From: Pseudarthrobacter sp. AL07
GTDB taxonomy: Bacteria > Actinomycetota > Actinomycetes > Actinomycetales > Micrococcaceae
Reading direction: 5' to 3'
Length of the DNA: 64,000 nt
NCBI RefSeq assembly: GCF_029960665.1
Contig: NZ_JASBRB010000007.1
Span: forward strand, 62,001 to 126,000
Part shown: in pieces, positions 1 through 7,314 of the stretch
How positions within the stretch are numbered: the stretch's first letter is position 1
Layout of the letters: each line of letters opens with the position of its first letter
Position numbers and translations under genes: made by a program
The notes under the pieces: generated by a model
The model's database searches: none
Told to the model about the DNA's origin: nothing
Seen by the model: the letters and a program-made list of their open reading frames with translations, nothing else

Positions 1-1052
1 TCGGGGGCAACGGTGCCGTCCCGGATCATCAGGGCGAGCAGGTTGGTAACATTCTTGGCATACAGCCGGGATGCGTCCTGCGCCATCGCGGACGGCGCAT
101 CCTTCAGCCCCACCAGCGTGACGTGGCCCTGACCGTCAGCGGTGGGGATCAGGATGTCCGCACCGGGAACGGCACCCTCAACGTTGCCGCCGGATTCAGC
201 GGCGAGGTCGACCACGACGGAACCGGGGCGCATGCCCTGCACCATTTGGCGGCTGACGAGGAGCGGTGCGCGCCTGCCCGGGACGGCCGCCGTCGTGATC
301 AGGACATCCGCCATGGCGACGTGCGGGGCGAGGAGTTCACGCTGCAGGGCGCCGCGGTCGGCGCTTAGTTCGCGGGCGTATCCGCCCGATGCCTCCGCCG
401 TTTCCAGATCAAGTTTGATGAACGTACCGCCCATCGACGCGACCTCGTCGGCGGAGGCGGGCCGAATGTCGTTGGCAGAGACCCTGGCCCCCAGCCGTTT
501 CGCTGTGCCGATGGCCTGCAGCCCGGCAACCCCGGCGCCGAGCACCAGCACCCGGGCCGGCGGGACGGTGCCGGCAGCGGTCATGTACAGCGGGAAGAAG
601 CGCGGGAGCCGGATGGCGGCTTCCAAAACGCAGCGGTAGCCGGCCACCAGGGCCTGGGAGCTGAGCGCGTCCATGGACTGGGCGCGCGAGATGCGGGGCA
701 CCAGTTCCAGGGCGAAGGCGGTGACGCCGGCTTCCACGAGGGCCTGCACCGTGGCGAGCTCGGACGACGGCGACGCCAGGCCAACGGTGACGGCGCCCCT
801 TTTCAGAGCTGCCGCCGTCGGGGGTTCCAGCGGGCGGACGTGGACCAGGACGTTCAGTTCGCCGGGATCCAGGTCCTGGACTATGCGGGCGCCGGCGTCC
901 GCGTAATCGAGGTCTGAGTGGCCGGCGGCGGCCCCTGCTCCTGCCTCGATCAGGACGTCCAGGCCAAGCCCCGCCAGCTGCTTGACCGTTTCCGGCGTGG
1001 CGGCCACACGCCGCTCACCCTCATGCCGTTCCCGCGGTATGCCCAGTTTCAA
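1..1052 (-). CDS. pntA: NAD(P) transhydrogenase subunit alpha (partial)
   Basis: Part of the membrane proton-translocating transhydrogenase that moves hydride between NAD(H) and NADP(H); the alpha subunit carries the NAD(H) site. The reading frame is open from a TTG start at 1052 to the window edge, so the 3' end is missing. Reading the minus strand gives KLGIPRERHEGERRVAATP at the N-terminus, a Rossmann motif VLVLGAGVAGLQAIGTAKR near residue 165, and the family signature AEASGGYARELS. A GGGAG ribosome site lies about 8 bases before the TTG. Alanine dehydrogenase is the nearest relative, but the GGYARELS and ITTAAVPGRRAP segments fit PntA better. Confidence 0.9.
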   Translation of the reverse strand, partial: MKLGIPRERHEGERRVAATPETVKQLAGLGLDVLIEAGAGAAAGHSDLDYADAGARIVQDLDPGELNVLVHVRPLEPPTAAALKRGAVTVGLASPSSELATVQALVEAGVTAFALELVPRISRAQSMDALSSQALVAGYRCVLEAAIRLPRFFPLYMTAAGTVPPARVLVLGAGVAGLQAIGTAKRLGARVSANDIRPASADEVASMGGTFIKLDLETAEASGGYARELSADRGALQRELLAPHVAMADVLITTAAVPGRRAPLLVSRQMVQGMRPGSVVVDLAAESGGNVEGAVPGADILIPTADGQGHVTLVGLKDAPSAMAQDASRLYAKNVTNLLALMIRDGTVAP

Positions 1053-1261
1053 ACCGCCAACTCCCTTACGGACGTAGTTGGCTCGAGTCTATGACCCCTT
1101 GCGCGAACTGGCAGCTAATTCGCTCAGATTCGCGTTTTGGGGGCTTTTGCTGCCCGTTCGCGCGGCTGCCTGCCGCGGTCAGCCCCGGGCGTTTAGCGCC
1201 GCGCGGTCAGATCCGCCGAGACGAGCTTCGCGGTAGCCACGATTTCGCGGGCCACGGTGGC

Positions 1262-1372
1262 TGGGTCCAGATTAGCGTCTTCACCGCCATCATCTGCGGC
1301 ATCTCGGCCATCTCCGCCCTGACAGCCAAGGCGACCTTCAACGTCCCCACCAGGCAGCTCGGCCTGAAGTAG
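1262..1372 (+). pseudogene. C-terminal remnant of an MFS transporter
   Basis: About 36 codons read as a last transmembrane helix plus cytoplasmic tail (ending TFNVPTRQLGLK) of the kind seen at the end of metabolite:H+ symporter-type MFS proteins. Third positions are almost all G or C in this frame, much more so than in the overlapping minus frame. No upstream part of a transporter can be read in any frame, so this looks like the end of a deleted gene. The rest of the 1053-1528 interval shows nothing else I can support. Confidence 0.4.
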
Positions 1373-1528
1373 GGCTCCTCGGCGAGCTGGCGTTCCTGCC
1401 CAGTTGCTTGCTGAAGAGCCCGGCGCGTCCCCAAGACACGCCGGTCTTTCCCGTGTCCTCGGGGAGGCAATCGGGCAGGAGCGTACGACGGCGGGCGGCG
1501 GCTTGGGTGCCTTCTGGGAACCGGGCGC

Positions 1529-2605
1529 CTACGGCCGGCCGGTGTCCAGGACCGAGGCAAGGTCGAAGCTGACTGGTTCCTCCAGCTGTCCGTAGGTGCA
1601 TGACGCGGGATCCCGGTCCGGCCGCCAGCGGTTGAACTGGGCAGTGTGGCGGAAACGCTCACCTTCCATATGGTCGTACCGGACCTCCACCACCAGTTCA
1701 GGCCGGAGCGGCACAAAGGACAGGTCCTTGCCGGCGCTCCACCGGCTGCCTTCGGCGTTGCGTGGGGTCCGTTCGCCTTCCCCCTGCTTGGCCCACGCCC
1801 ACGGGTGCCCGTCAAAGTCGGAGACCAGTTGCTGCAGTTCGGCAAAAAGCTCCTGGCGGCGCTTCATGGGGAAGGCGCCGATCACTCCCACGCTGGCCAG
1901 GCCGCCGTCGTCCTTGTACAGGCCCAGCAGCAGCGAGCCGATCACGTCCGGCCCGCTCTTGTGCACGCGGTAGCCGGCCACCACACAATCGGCCGTACGT
2001 TCGTGCTTGACCTTGAACATCACGCGTTTGTCCGGCTGATAGCTACCGTCCAGCGGCTTGGCCACAATCCCGTCCAGGCCTGCGCCTTCGAACTGATGGA
2101 ACCATTGTTCAGCGACCGCTTTGTCCTGGGTTGCCGCCGTGAGGTGGACGGGAGCCTTGCTGCCCGCAAGCGCCTTTTCCAGCGCTGCCCGACGCTCGGC
2201 GAAGGGCCGGCCGGTGTAGTCGTCGCCGCCGAGGGCCAGCAGGTCAAAGGCCACGAACTTGGCCGGGGTCCGTTCGGCGAGAAGTTTCACGCGGCTGGCG
2301 GCGGGATGGATGCGCTGCTGCAGGGCGTCAAAATCCAGCCGGTCACCAGCTGCCCCCACCAGGACAATCTCGCCGTCCAGCACACAGCGGGGCGGCAGGT
2401 TCTCCTTCAGGGCCTCCACGAGTTCAGGAAAATACCTGGTCATGGGCTTTTCGTTGCGGCTGCCGATCTCCAGCTCATCGCCGTCACGGAAGATGATGGA
2501 CCGGAACCCGTCCCACTTGGGCTCATAGCTGAGGGCCCCGTCCGGTATCCCGCTGACGGCTTTGGCGAGCATGGGCGGAACGGGAGGCATCACGGGAAGT
2601 TGCAT
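1529..2605 (-). CDS. ATP-dependent DNA ligase (LigC-like)
   Basis: Joins nicked DNA using ATP. The adenylation motif I is EPKWDGFRS near residue 30, with the lysine as the AMP acceptor; the motif FVAFDLLALGG and the GLDGIVAKPLDGSY motif (IV region) follow, and a C-terminal OB-fold region holds FKVKHERTADCVV. At 358 residues it is a stand-alone ligase without the polymerase or nuclease domains of LigD, resembling mycobacterial LigC. The ATG at 2605 (MQLPVMPPVPPML) is chosen because the family normally begins just before PMLAK; an in-frame start exists 60 bases upstream. No Ku gene is nearby. Confidence 0.88.
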   Translation of the reverse strand: MQLPVMPPVPPMLAKAVSGIPDGALSYEPKWDGFRSIIFRDGDELEIGSRNEKPMTRYFPELVEALKENLPPRCVLDGEIVLVGAAGDRLDFDALQQRIHPAASRVKLLAERTPAKFVAFDLLALGGDDYTGRPFAERRAALEKALAGSKAPVHLTAATQDKAVAEQWFHQFEGAGLDGIVAKPLDGSYQPDKRVMFKVKHERTADCVVAGYRVHKSGPDVIGSLLLGLYKDDGGLASVGVIGAFPMKRRQELFAELQQLVSDFDGHPWAWAKQGEGERTPRNAEGSRWSAGKDLSFVPLRPELVVEVRYDHMEGERFRHTAQFNRWRPDRDPASCTYGQLEEPVSFDLASVLDTGRP

Positions 2606-2844
2606 AGTGCCCATTGTTGTCCGGGAGACCGGCCGGCGGTAGGCCTGAACTGGCACGATGTCCATCTGAAGGCCCCGGCAGGGTCTCGAGCGTGGCGTCC
2701 TCCGAATCCATTGGTGCCGGCGGAAACGAGCGGATCGCGGAGAACTAACCGGCTCCTAACGTTGAGGAAACGCGGGCGCAACATTGCGCGGCCACACTGG
2801 AAGTGCCGGCAAGCGCAGGCACCAGCTCCAGCCAGGAGGCCCCC

Positions 2845-3081
2845 ATGTTGAAGGAAGCCAAAGCCCATGTAACAAGAGTCCGCGCCCTGGACCAGCTCCA
2901 CCGCGGCGATGAAATCGAGGCACGCCTCTCTGTAGGCCCCAGCTATGACGACGTGGTGGTCCGCCGAGGCAGCGTCCAAGAGACCGCCCCGGGCATCGGC
3001 GTTGTCTGGATCATGGACCATCACACAGGCTCGCGGAAAGCGATCAATACGGACGAATGCAGCGTCTGGCGGATTGTCTGA
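2845..3081 (+). CDS. Conserved small hypothetical protein
   Basis: A 78-residue soluble, charged protein starting MLKEAKAHVTRVRALDQLHRG and ending in WRIV. A perfect AGGAGG ribosome site sits 5 bases before the ATG at 2845, which is strong evidence of translation. No catalytic motif or membrane segment is visible. It reads like a small all-beta domain (alternating hydrophobics with GIGVVWIMDHHTGSRKAI). Flanking genes are on the other strand, so it is probably a single-gene unit. Function unknown. Confidence 0.7.
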   Translation: MLKEAKAHVTRVRALDQLHRGDEIEARLSVGPSYDDVVVRRGSVQETAPGIGVVWIMDHHTGSRKAINTDECSVWRIV

Positions 3082-3168
3082 CCGGGCGCCGCCATTCCAC
3101 ACACCATCAGCACCACGACGCCGGGCCGTAGTCAGTTAGGACTGCCCGCCGTTAGGGAGCCGCCTGGC

Positions 3169-3456
3169 TTAACCTCCGGCCACCGACTGGATGACCAGCA
3201 CCTCCTGGCCTGGCGACACCTCGGTTTCCAAGCCTTGGAGCCGGCGCACTTCGTCACCGGCAACGTAAATATTCACGCAGCGGCGAAGTGCGCCGGTTTC
3301 GTCCCGCAGCCGCCTGGCCAGCACCGGGTAACCCCCGGTCACCGAATCCAGCAGGCTTCGCACCGTCACCGTCCCTTCGGCGGGCGCAGTCAGGATGGAC
3401 TGCCCGCCGGCGAGGGGCTGCAGAATGCTGGGAAGTACCACGCTGATGTCAGGCAC
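3169..3456 (-). CDS. MoaD/ThiS-like ubiquitin-fold protein
   Basis: A 95-residue beta-grasp protein ending in VIQSVAGG; the terminal Gly-Gly is the feature that MoaD and ThiS use to be adenylated and thiocarboxylated as sulfur carriers. The GTG at 3456 overlaps the stop of the upstream BNR-repeat gene by 8 bases, so the two are translationally coupled. No MoaE, MoeB or ThiF homologue is in the window, so the activating partner must lie elsewhere. Whether it serves molybdopterin synthesis or another thiolation route cannot be told from the sequence. Confidence 0.82.
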   Translation of the reverse strand: MPDISVVLPSILQPLAGGQSILTAPAEGTVTVRSLLDSVTGGYPVLARRLRDETGALRRCVNIYVAGDEVRRLQGLETEVSPGQEVLVIQSVAGG

Positions 3457-4585
3457 CGCGGGCAGCCGCCGTTTCCGGAACCGGCAGTCCAGCCACGGCG
3501 AGCACGGCGGCGCGGACACACAGGACATCGGGGAGATGGCTGACCACTTCAGCAAACGTCTCCCCTTCATCCGCGCTGGCGTACACCGTGCCGCCGCGCG
3601 TTCCGAAGTAGACGCCGGCCGGCTCGGATGAATCCACGCCAGCGGCGTCACGAAGCACACTGTTGTACTCACCCTCGGGCAGGCCCGTGTCCAGGCGCTT
3701 CCAGCTGGCCCCGGCATCGTCCGTCCGGTGCACGGCAAGCTTCCCTTCGGGCGGGGTCCGCTCGCCGTCGGCCTTGAGCGGCACAACCCAGGCGGTTCCT
3801 TCCCGGCGCGGGTGCGTCAGCATCACAAAACCGAAGTCGGCCGGAAGTCCCTCGGCGATGGAGTTCCAGTTTTCGCCGTTGTCATCCGTGCGGTAGACGC
3901 CGTGATGATTCTGCGCGTACAGCCGCCCTACCACCGCAGCATCGGCCGCGATCTTGTGGATGCACTGGCCGAACTCAGGATTGGGGTCCGGCATGAAGTA
4001 GGCCGAAATACCCTTGTTGCGGGGCTCCCAGGACTCACCGCCGTCGAGCGAGCGGTACACACCGCCGGTGCTCATGGCGACGTGGACGTTGTCACCCTCC
4101 GGATTCACCACGATGGAGTGGGCGGCGGCGCCGCCGTAGCCCGCACCCCAGTCGCTGCGGTGAGGATGGTCCCATAACCCGCGGTTGAGTTCGAAATGCT
4201 CGCCGCCATCTGTGGATTTCCAGACCGAAATCGGTTCGGCACCTGCCCATACCACCCCTGGCCGCGACTCTGCGTCCGGGTAGATCTGCCAGATGCGCTC
4301 CACTGCCGCGCCGGTGTGTTCGGGAAACGTGATGGCACCCTGTTCAGGTTCGGTCCAGGTGGCGCCCAGGTCATCGGAATGGGCCACAGTGGGGCCCCAG
4401 TGCTCGGACCTGACGCCCACCATGATCCGGGTCCGGCCGTCCCGTGTGTCGATCCCGATGCTGGGGATTTCGCTCATCAGAAAATGCGGGCCGGAGAAGG
4501 ACCAATGTTTCCGGTCCTGGCTGGTGGCCAGCCAGAGGCCTTTTTTGGTCCCGATTGCTAAGACAAAGTTCTCTGCGGTTGCCAT
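3449..4585 (-). CDS. BNR/sialidase-like beta-propeller protein
   Basis: A 378-residue protein built of BNR-type repeats (SDDLGATW, STDGGEHF, SLDGGESW, TDDNGENW, TDDAGASW, SADEGETF), each the S-x-D-x-G-x-x-F/W motif of sialidase-like propellers. No signal peptide is seen, so it is probably cytoplasmic and not a secreted sialidase; catalytic residues of true sialidases are not evident. The start MATAENFVLAIGTKKGL at 4585 is preferred over an in-frame ATG 45 bases upstream. It overlaps the MoaD-like gene that follows, implying a shared role. Confidence 0.82.
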   Translation of the reverse strand: MATAENFVLAIGTKKGLWLATSQDRKHWSFSGPHFLMSEIPSIGIDTRDGRTRIMVGVRSEHWGPTVAHSDDLGATWTEPEQGAITFPEHTGAAVERIWQIYPDAESRPGVVWAGAEPISVWKSTDGGEHFELNRGLWDHPHRSDWGAGYGGAAAHSIVVNPEGDNVHVAMSTGGVYRSLDGGESWEPRNKGISAYFMPDPNPEFGQCIHKIAADAAVVGRLYAQNHHGVYRTDDNGENWNSIAEGLPADFGFVMLTHPRREGTAWVVPLKADGERTPPEGKLAVHRTDDAGASWKRLDTGLPEGEYNSVLRDAAGVDSSEPAGVYFGTRGGTVYASADEGETFAEVVSHLPDVLCVRAAVLAVAGLPVPETAAARGA

Positions 4586-4702
4586 GCACCCATGCAACCA
4601 CCCCGACCGGAGGCCCGCAACGCTTTTCATCGCTATGTGGACTGGTCCGCGGGGACTGCTGCGGGTGTTAGGGCCCGGAGTGGCCGCGCCGGCGCCGGTG
4701 CG

Positions 4703-4903
4703 TCAGTCGACGAATTCGGACTGCGTCTCGATGAAATCCCAGTCGGCTTCGGTGAGCACAGCCACCGGGGTATCCGGGTGCGGTCCGCCGGCTTCGGCGA
4801 TGCCCTGCAGCACCGGTAACGGCAGTTCCAGCGCACGGAGGTTTTCCCGCAGCCATTCCTTGGTTTGCAGATTCAGATCCAGCCACCACATGTAGATTTC
4901 CAT
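4703..4903 (-). CDS. Small hypothetical protein
   Basis: A 66-residue protein starting MEIYMWWLDLNLQTKEWLREN and ending in ETQSEFVD. AAAGGTG precedes the ATG at 4903 by about 7 bases. It is acidic and soluble, with a proline-rich middle (GGPHPDTPVAVLTEADWDF). No family is recognised. It lies in the same orientation as the BNR/MoaD pair but 118 bases upstream, so co-transcription is possible and not shown. Confidence 0.6.
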   Translation of the reverse strand: MEIYMWWLDLNLQTKEWLRENLRALELPLPVLQGIAEAGGPHPDTPVAVLTEADWDFIETQSEFVD

Positions 4904-5177
4904 GCCGGTCACGCACCTTTCGTATGCTCCAACGTTAGGCGCCGCCCTGTCCACGTTCAAGGGTGGCTGCACCCAGTAGCGGGCTCCCGTTTCCGCGTAC
5001 CTACAGGTAACGCCGCAGGTCAAAGGAACAAAAAGACGAGTACCCGCTACCCGCGACCACACCCGTTCGCCGCCCTAGCCTGAATTTACAAGCAAGCTGA
5101 CCGTGCTGCTGGGGCACTCAGAGTCACCGCTAGTCCCCCTCATCATGGTCCGTTTCAGACAACCTGGGGAGAAAACA

Positions 5178-5909
5178 ATGAAACGTACCTTAGCAACACT
5201 GGGGGTTATGGGGCTGGGGCTGATCAGTCTGACAGCACCAGCCGTGGCTGCTCCTAATCTGGTCATCGTCTGCCACGACGGCGCACAAACCGGAACGGGC
5301 TGGGAAGCAATTCAATTCAATGTGAACGGCCTCAACGGCCACGGTGGGCATCCCTCCGACATCATTCCGCCGAACACGTCCATACCAGGGGGGCTGAACT
5401 GGACGAACGCGGGAAAGATAACCTACATCGCCAACTGTGCCCCGCTGCCTCCGGGTGAGGAACCGCCGGTCTATCCGCCCGTGGACCCGCCCGTCGTCGT
5501 GGTCGATCCACCCGTCGTCGTAGTCGATCCACCCGTCGTCGTAGTCGATCCACCCGTCGTCGTAGTCGACCCGCCCGTCGTCGTGGTCGACCCACCCGTG
5601 GTGGTCCCGCCTGCCGTGGTGGAGACGCCGGTGGTGGAGACGCCGGCGGAGCCGGCAGCCGTTGTCCAGACGCCGGTCACAACAGTCACCCCCACCGTGC
5701 AGACCCCAGCCGCAGCGGCGACCGTCCAGACGCCTGCCGGCACCGGGGCAGCAACTGTCAGCCAGGGCACCAACCAGGGCTTCAACGCGCAGACCTCAGT
5801 GGGCGGAGCTGAAAGTGTTCCTACCTGGCTCATGGGACTGGGCGTGATGCTCGGCGCCGGCGCACTGGTGGCCGTTCGCCGCAGGTCCCTGGAACCAAAG
5901 GCAGACTAG
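5178..5909 (+). CDS. Secreted repeat-rich surface protein
   Basis: A 243-residue protein with a signal peptide (MKRTLATLGVMGLGLISLTA, cleavage near AVAA), a short cysteine-containing domain (VCHDGAQTGTGWEAIQFN to IANCAP), a DPPVVVV repeat region, an Ala/Thr/Pro stalk, and a C-terminal hydrophobic helix followed by RRRS. That is the architecture of a wall- or membrane-anchored surface protein, but no LPXTG-like motif precedes the helix (the segment reads ESVPTWLMGL). GGGGAGA precedes the ATG at 5178; an upstream in-frame ATG lacks a signal peptide. The next gene, in the same direction across a terminator-like hairpin, is a sortase-like protein. Confidence 0.82.
   Translation: MKRTLATLGVMGLGLISLTAPAVAAPNLVIVCHDGAQTGTGWEAIQFNVNGLNGHGGHPSDIIPPNTSIPGGLNWTNAGKITYIANCAPLPPGEEPPVYPPVDPPVVVVDPPVVVVDPPVVVVDPPVVVVDPPVVVVDPPVVVPPAVVETPVVETPAEPAAVVQTPVTTVTPTVQTPAAAATVQTPAGTGAATVSQGTNQGFNAQTSVGGAESVPTWLMGLGVMLGAGALVAVRRRSLEPKAD
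5484..5609 (+). repeat. Six 21-bp tandem repeats encoding DPPVVVV
   Basis: Five copies of D-P-P-V-V-V-V and a sixth ending in P, each 21 bases and nearly identical at DNA level (unit GATCCACCCGTCGTCGTAGT plus C). The first and last copies differ at synonymous positions, as expected for an array growing from its middle by slippage. Confidence 0.95.
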
Positions 5910-5941
5910 GCCGCAGCTCGGACTGGGCCGAGCTGACACGC

Positions 5942-5975
5942 AGGGCGCCCCGCCAACTCAAGGCGGGGCGCCCTT
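5942..5975. terminator. Hairpin between surface protein and sortase-like gene
   Basis: A perfect 13-bp stem (AGGGCGCCCCGCC with its complement) around a 7-base loop, followed by only a short T-rich tail. It may end or attenuate transcription from the surface-protein gene. Confidence 0.7.
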
Positions 5976-6012
5976 CCTGTAAGCACACTTTCCAAACGGC
6001 GTTAGGAGCATC

Positions 6013-6738
6013 GTGGCAAAGCAAACCGGACGGCACGAAGTGCCGAAACGGCCCCGCGGCTTGACCCGTGGAGACATCGCCATCCTCGCCTGCGGTGTCC
6101 TGGGCTTCCTGTCCTTCACGTTCGGTGGACCGCTGCAGGACCAGCATGGGGCCGCATCACCGGGAACCAGCACTGCCGGCTACTCTTCCGGAACCTCGTC
6201 GATCCAGCTGCCGTTGCCCTTGGCTGTTTCGGGCCCGGCCGCACCGACCGCATCCGTGCCGGCCGCAGCAACACCCGTGGCCAGCGGGCCGGTCCTCCCA
6301 CAGGCGTCGGCCCCGCAGCGGATCGTCTATCCGAAGGCTGCGATGGACACGGCCGTGCATCCGCTGGCTCCGGACAGCACCGCCGTCGAAAGCCAGACGA
6401 TCGTGCCGCCCACCACCATGGACGGGTATTGGCTGACACCGTTCGGGACTCCCGGCAACGGGTCGGGCAACACCACGTACATCATCGGGCACAGCTGGGA
6501 GGGCCGGGACGCCCCGTTCAACCACCTCAGCTCCGCTGCCGCCGTCGGCGACACGTTCGCCGTCGTCACCGAAACCGGCACCATCCCTTACCGCGTGGAC
6601 AGCGTCACCACTTACGTGAAGGACAGCCTCAAAGACAGCCCCATCTGGGACATGGTGCCCAGCCGCGTGGTCCTGATCAGCTGTTACACGGAAGACCCGT
6701 GGGGCAAGAACGTGGTGGTCTCGGCGTCGCCCGCCTGA
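6013..6738 (+). CDS. Sortase-domain protein (class E/F-like)
   Basis: Sortases cleave a sorting signal and transfer the protein to the cell wall. This 241-residue protein has an N-terminal membrane helix (IAILACGVLGFLSFTFGG), a Ala/Pro/Ser linker, then the sortase fold: His160 in YIIGHSW and Cys224 in VLISCYTED match the catalytic His and Cys. The conserved Arg that normally follows the Cys by about eight residues is replaced by Lys232 (WGKNVVV), which is unusual. GTG start at 6013 with TTAGGAGC upstream. The adjacent surface protein lacks a recognisable LPXTG, so its substrate is not obvious. Confidence 0.85.
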   Translation: MAKQTGRHEVPKRPRGLTRGDIAILACGVLGFLSFTFGGPLQDQHGAASPGTSTAGYSSGTSSIQLPLPLAVSGPAAPTASVPAAATPVASGPVLPQASAPQRIVYPKAAMDTAVHPLAPDSTAVESQTIVPPTTMDGYWLTPFGTPGNGSGNTTYIIGHSWEGRDAPFNHLSSAAAVGDTFAVVTETGTIPYRVDSVTTYVKDSLKDSPIWDMVPSRVVLISCYTEDPWGKNVVVSASPA

Positions 6739-6794
6739 GGCGTCCGCTTCCGTCGGCCCTGTTCAAGCGCTCCGCGCAGGCACAGAATGGTCCT

Positions 6795-7313
6795 ATGAGT
6801 CCCGAACGGTTCAGTGACCCGCCGCCGTTGCTGGTGGGCGTGCTGCCCCAACAGCATCCGGAGGTGCTGAAGGCGGCCGCATCCCTCGCGGCCAAACTGG
6901 CAGCGCCGTTGCTGTGTGCTTATGTTGACGAGGCCAGCTACCTGGTGGAATGGGATCCGACCAGATCCGCGCACCGGCTGTCGCTGCACCCGGACAAGGA
7001 CGACGACGATATCCGCTCTGTTACTACGGAACTCAGGGGGGTGATTGCCAAAGCCGTGGCCGATGCCGCCGCGTCGGGCGGCCCCGTGGACTGGACATTG
7101 CGGACCCTCGCCGGGGATCCGGGCCGCGCCCTGGCCCGGCTCGCCGCTGAAAGCAACTCCCCTATGATCATCGTTGGAACGTCGGAGCGGGGCCTGACCC
7201 ACCGCATCTCCGAACTGCTCAACGGATCAGTGGGTCTCTGGCTGACGCATCATCAAAGCCGGCCCGTACTGGTAGTTCCCTATCGGAGGCCGGCTCATCA
7301 GGACGACGCCTAA
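6795..7313 (+). CDS. Universal stress protein family
   Basis: A 172-residue Usp-fold protein. The end carries the nucleotide-binding signature of ATP-binding Usps in modified form: SPMIIVGTSERGLTHRISELLNGSVGLWLTHHQSRPVLVVP (G-x2-G-x9-G-S type loop). Start ATG at 6795 (MSPERFSDPPPLLVGV). Its TAA stop at 7311-7313 lies within the 5-bp target duplication of the downstream IS element, so the protein is intact but any downstream gene or terminator was displaced by 1.7 kb. Role in stress adaptation is inferred from the family only. Confidence 0.88.
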   Translation: MSPERFSDPPPLLVGVLPQQHPEVLKAAASLAAKLAAPLLCAYVDEASYLVEWDPTRSAHRLSLHPDKDDDDIRSVTTELRGVIAKAVADAAASGGPVDWTLRTLAGDPGRALARLAAESNSPMIIVGTSERGLTHRISELLNGSVGLWLTHHQSRPVLVVPYRRPAHQDDA

Positions 7314-7314
7314 G
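7310..7314. repeat. Left target-site duplication CTAAG
   Basis: Direct copy of 8982-8986. It contains the TAA stop codon of the universal stress protein gene. Confidence 0.85.

Noticed and set aside
1197-1290. Minus-strand ending reading LDPATVAREIVATAKLVSADLTAR
   Set aside because: Looks protein-like but third-position GC is lower than in the overlapping plus frame, and no upstream coding region supports it.
5484-5609. CRISPR-like repeat array
   Set aside because: Repeats are directly tandem without spacers, in frame and protein coding; no cas genes.
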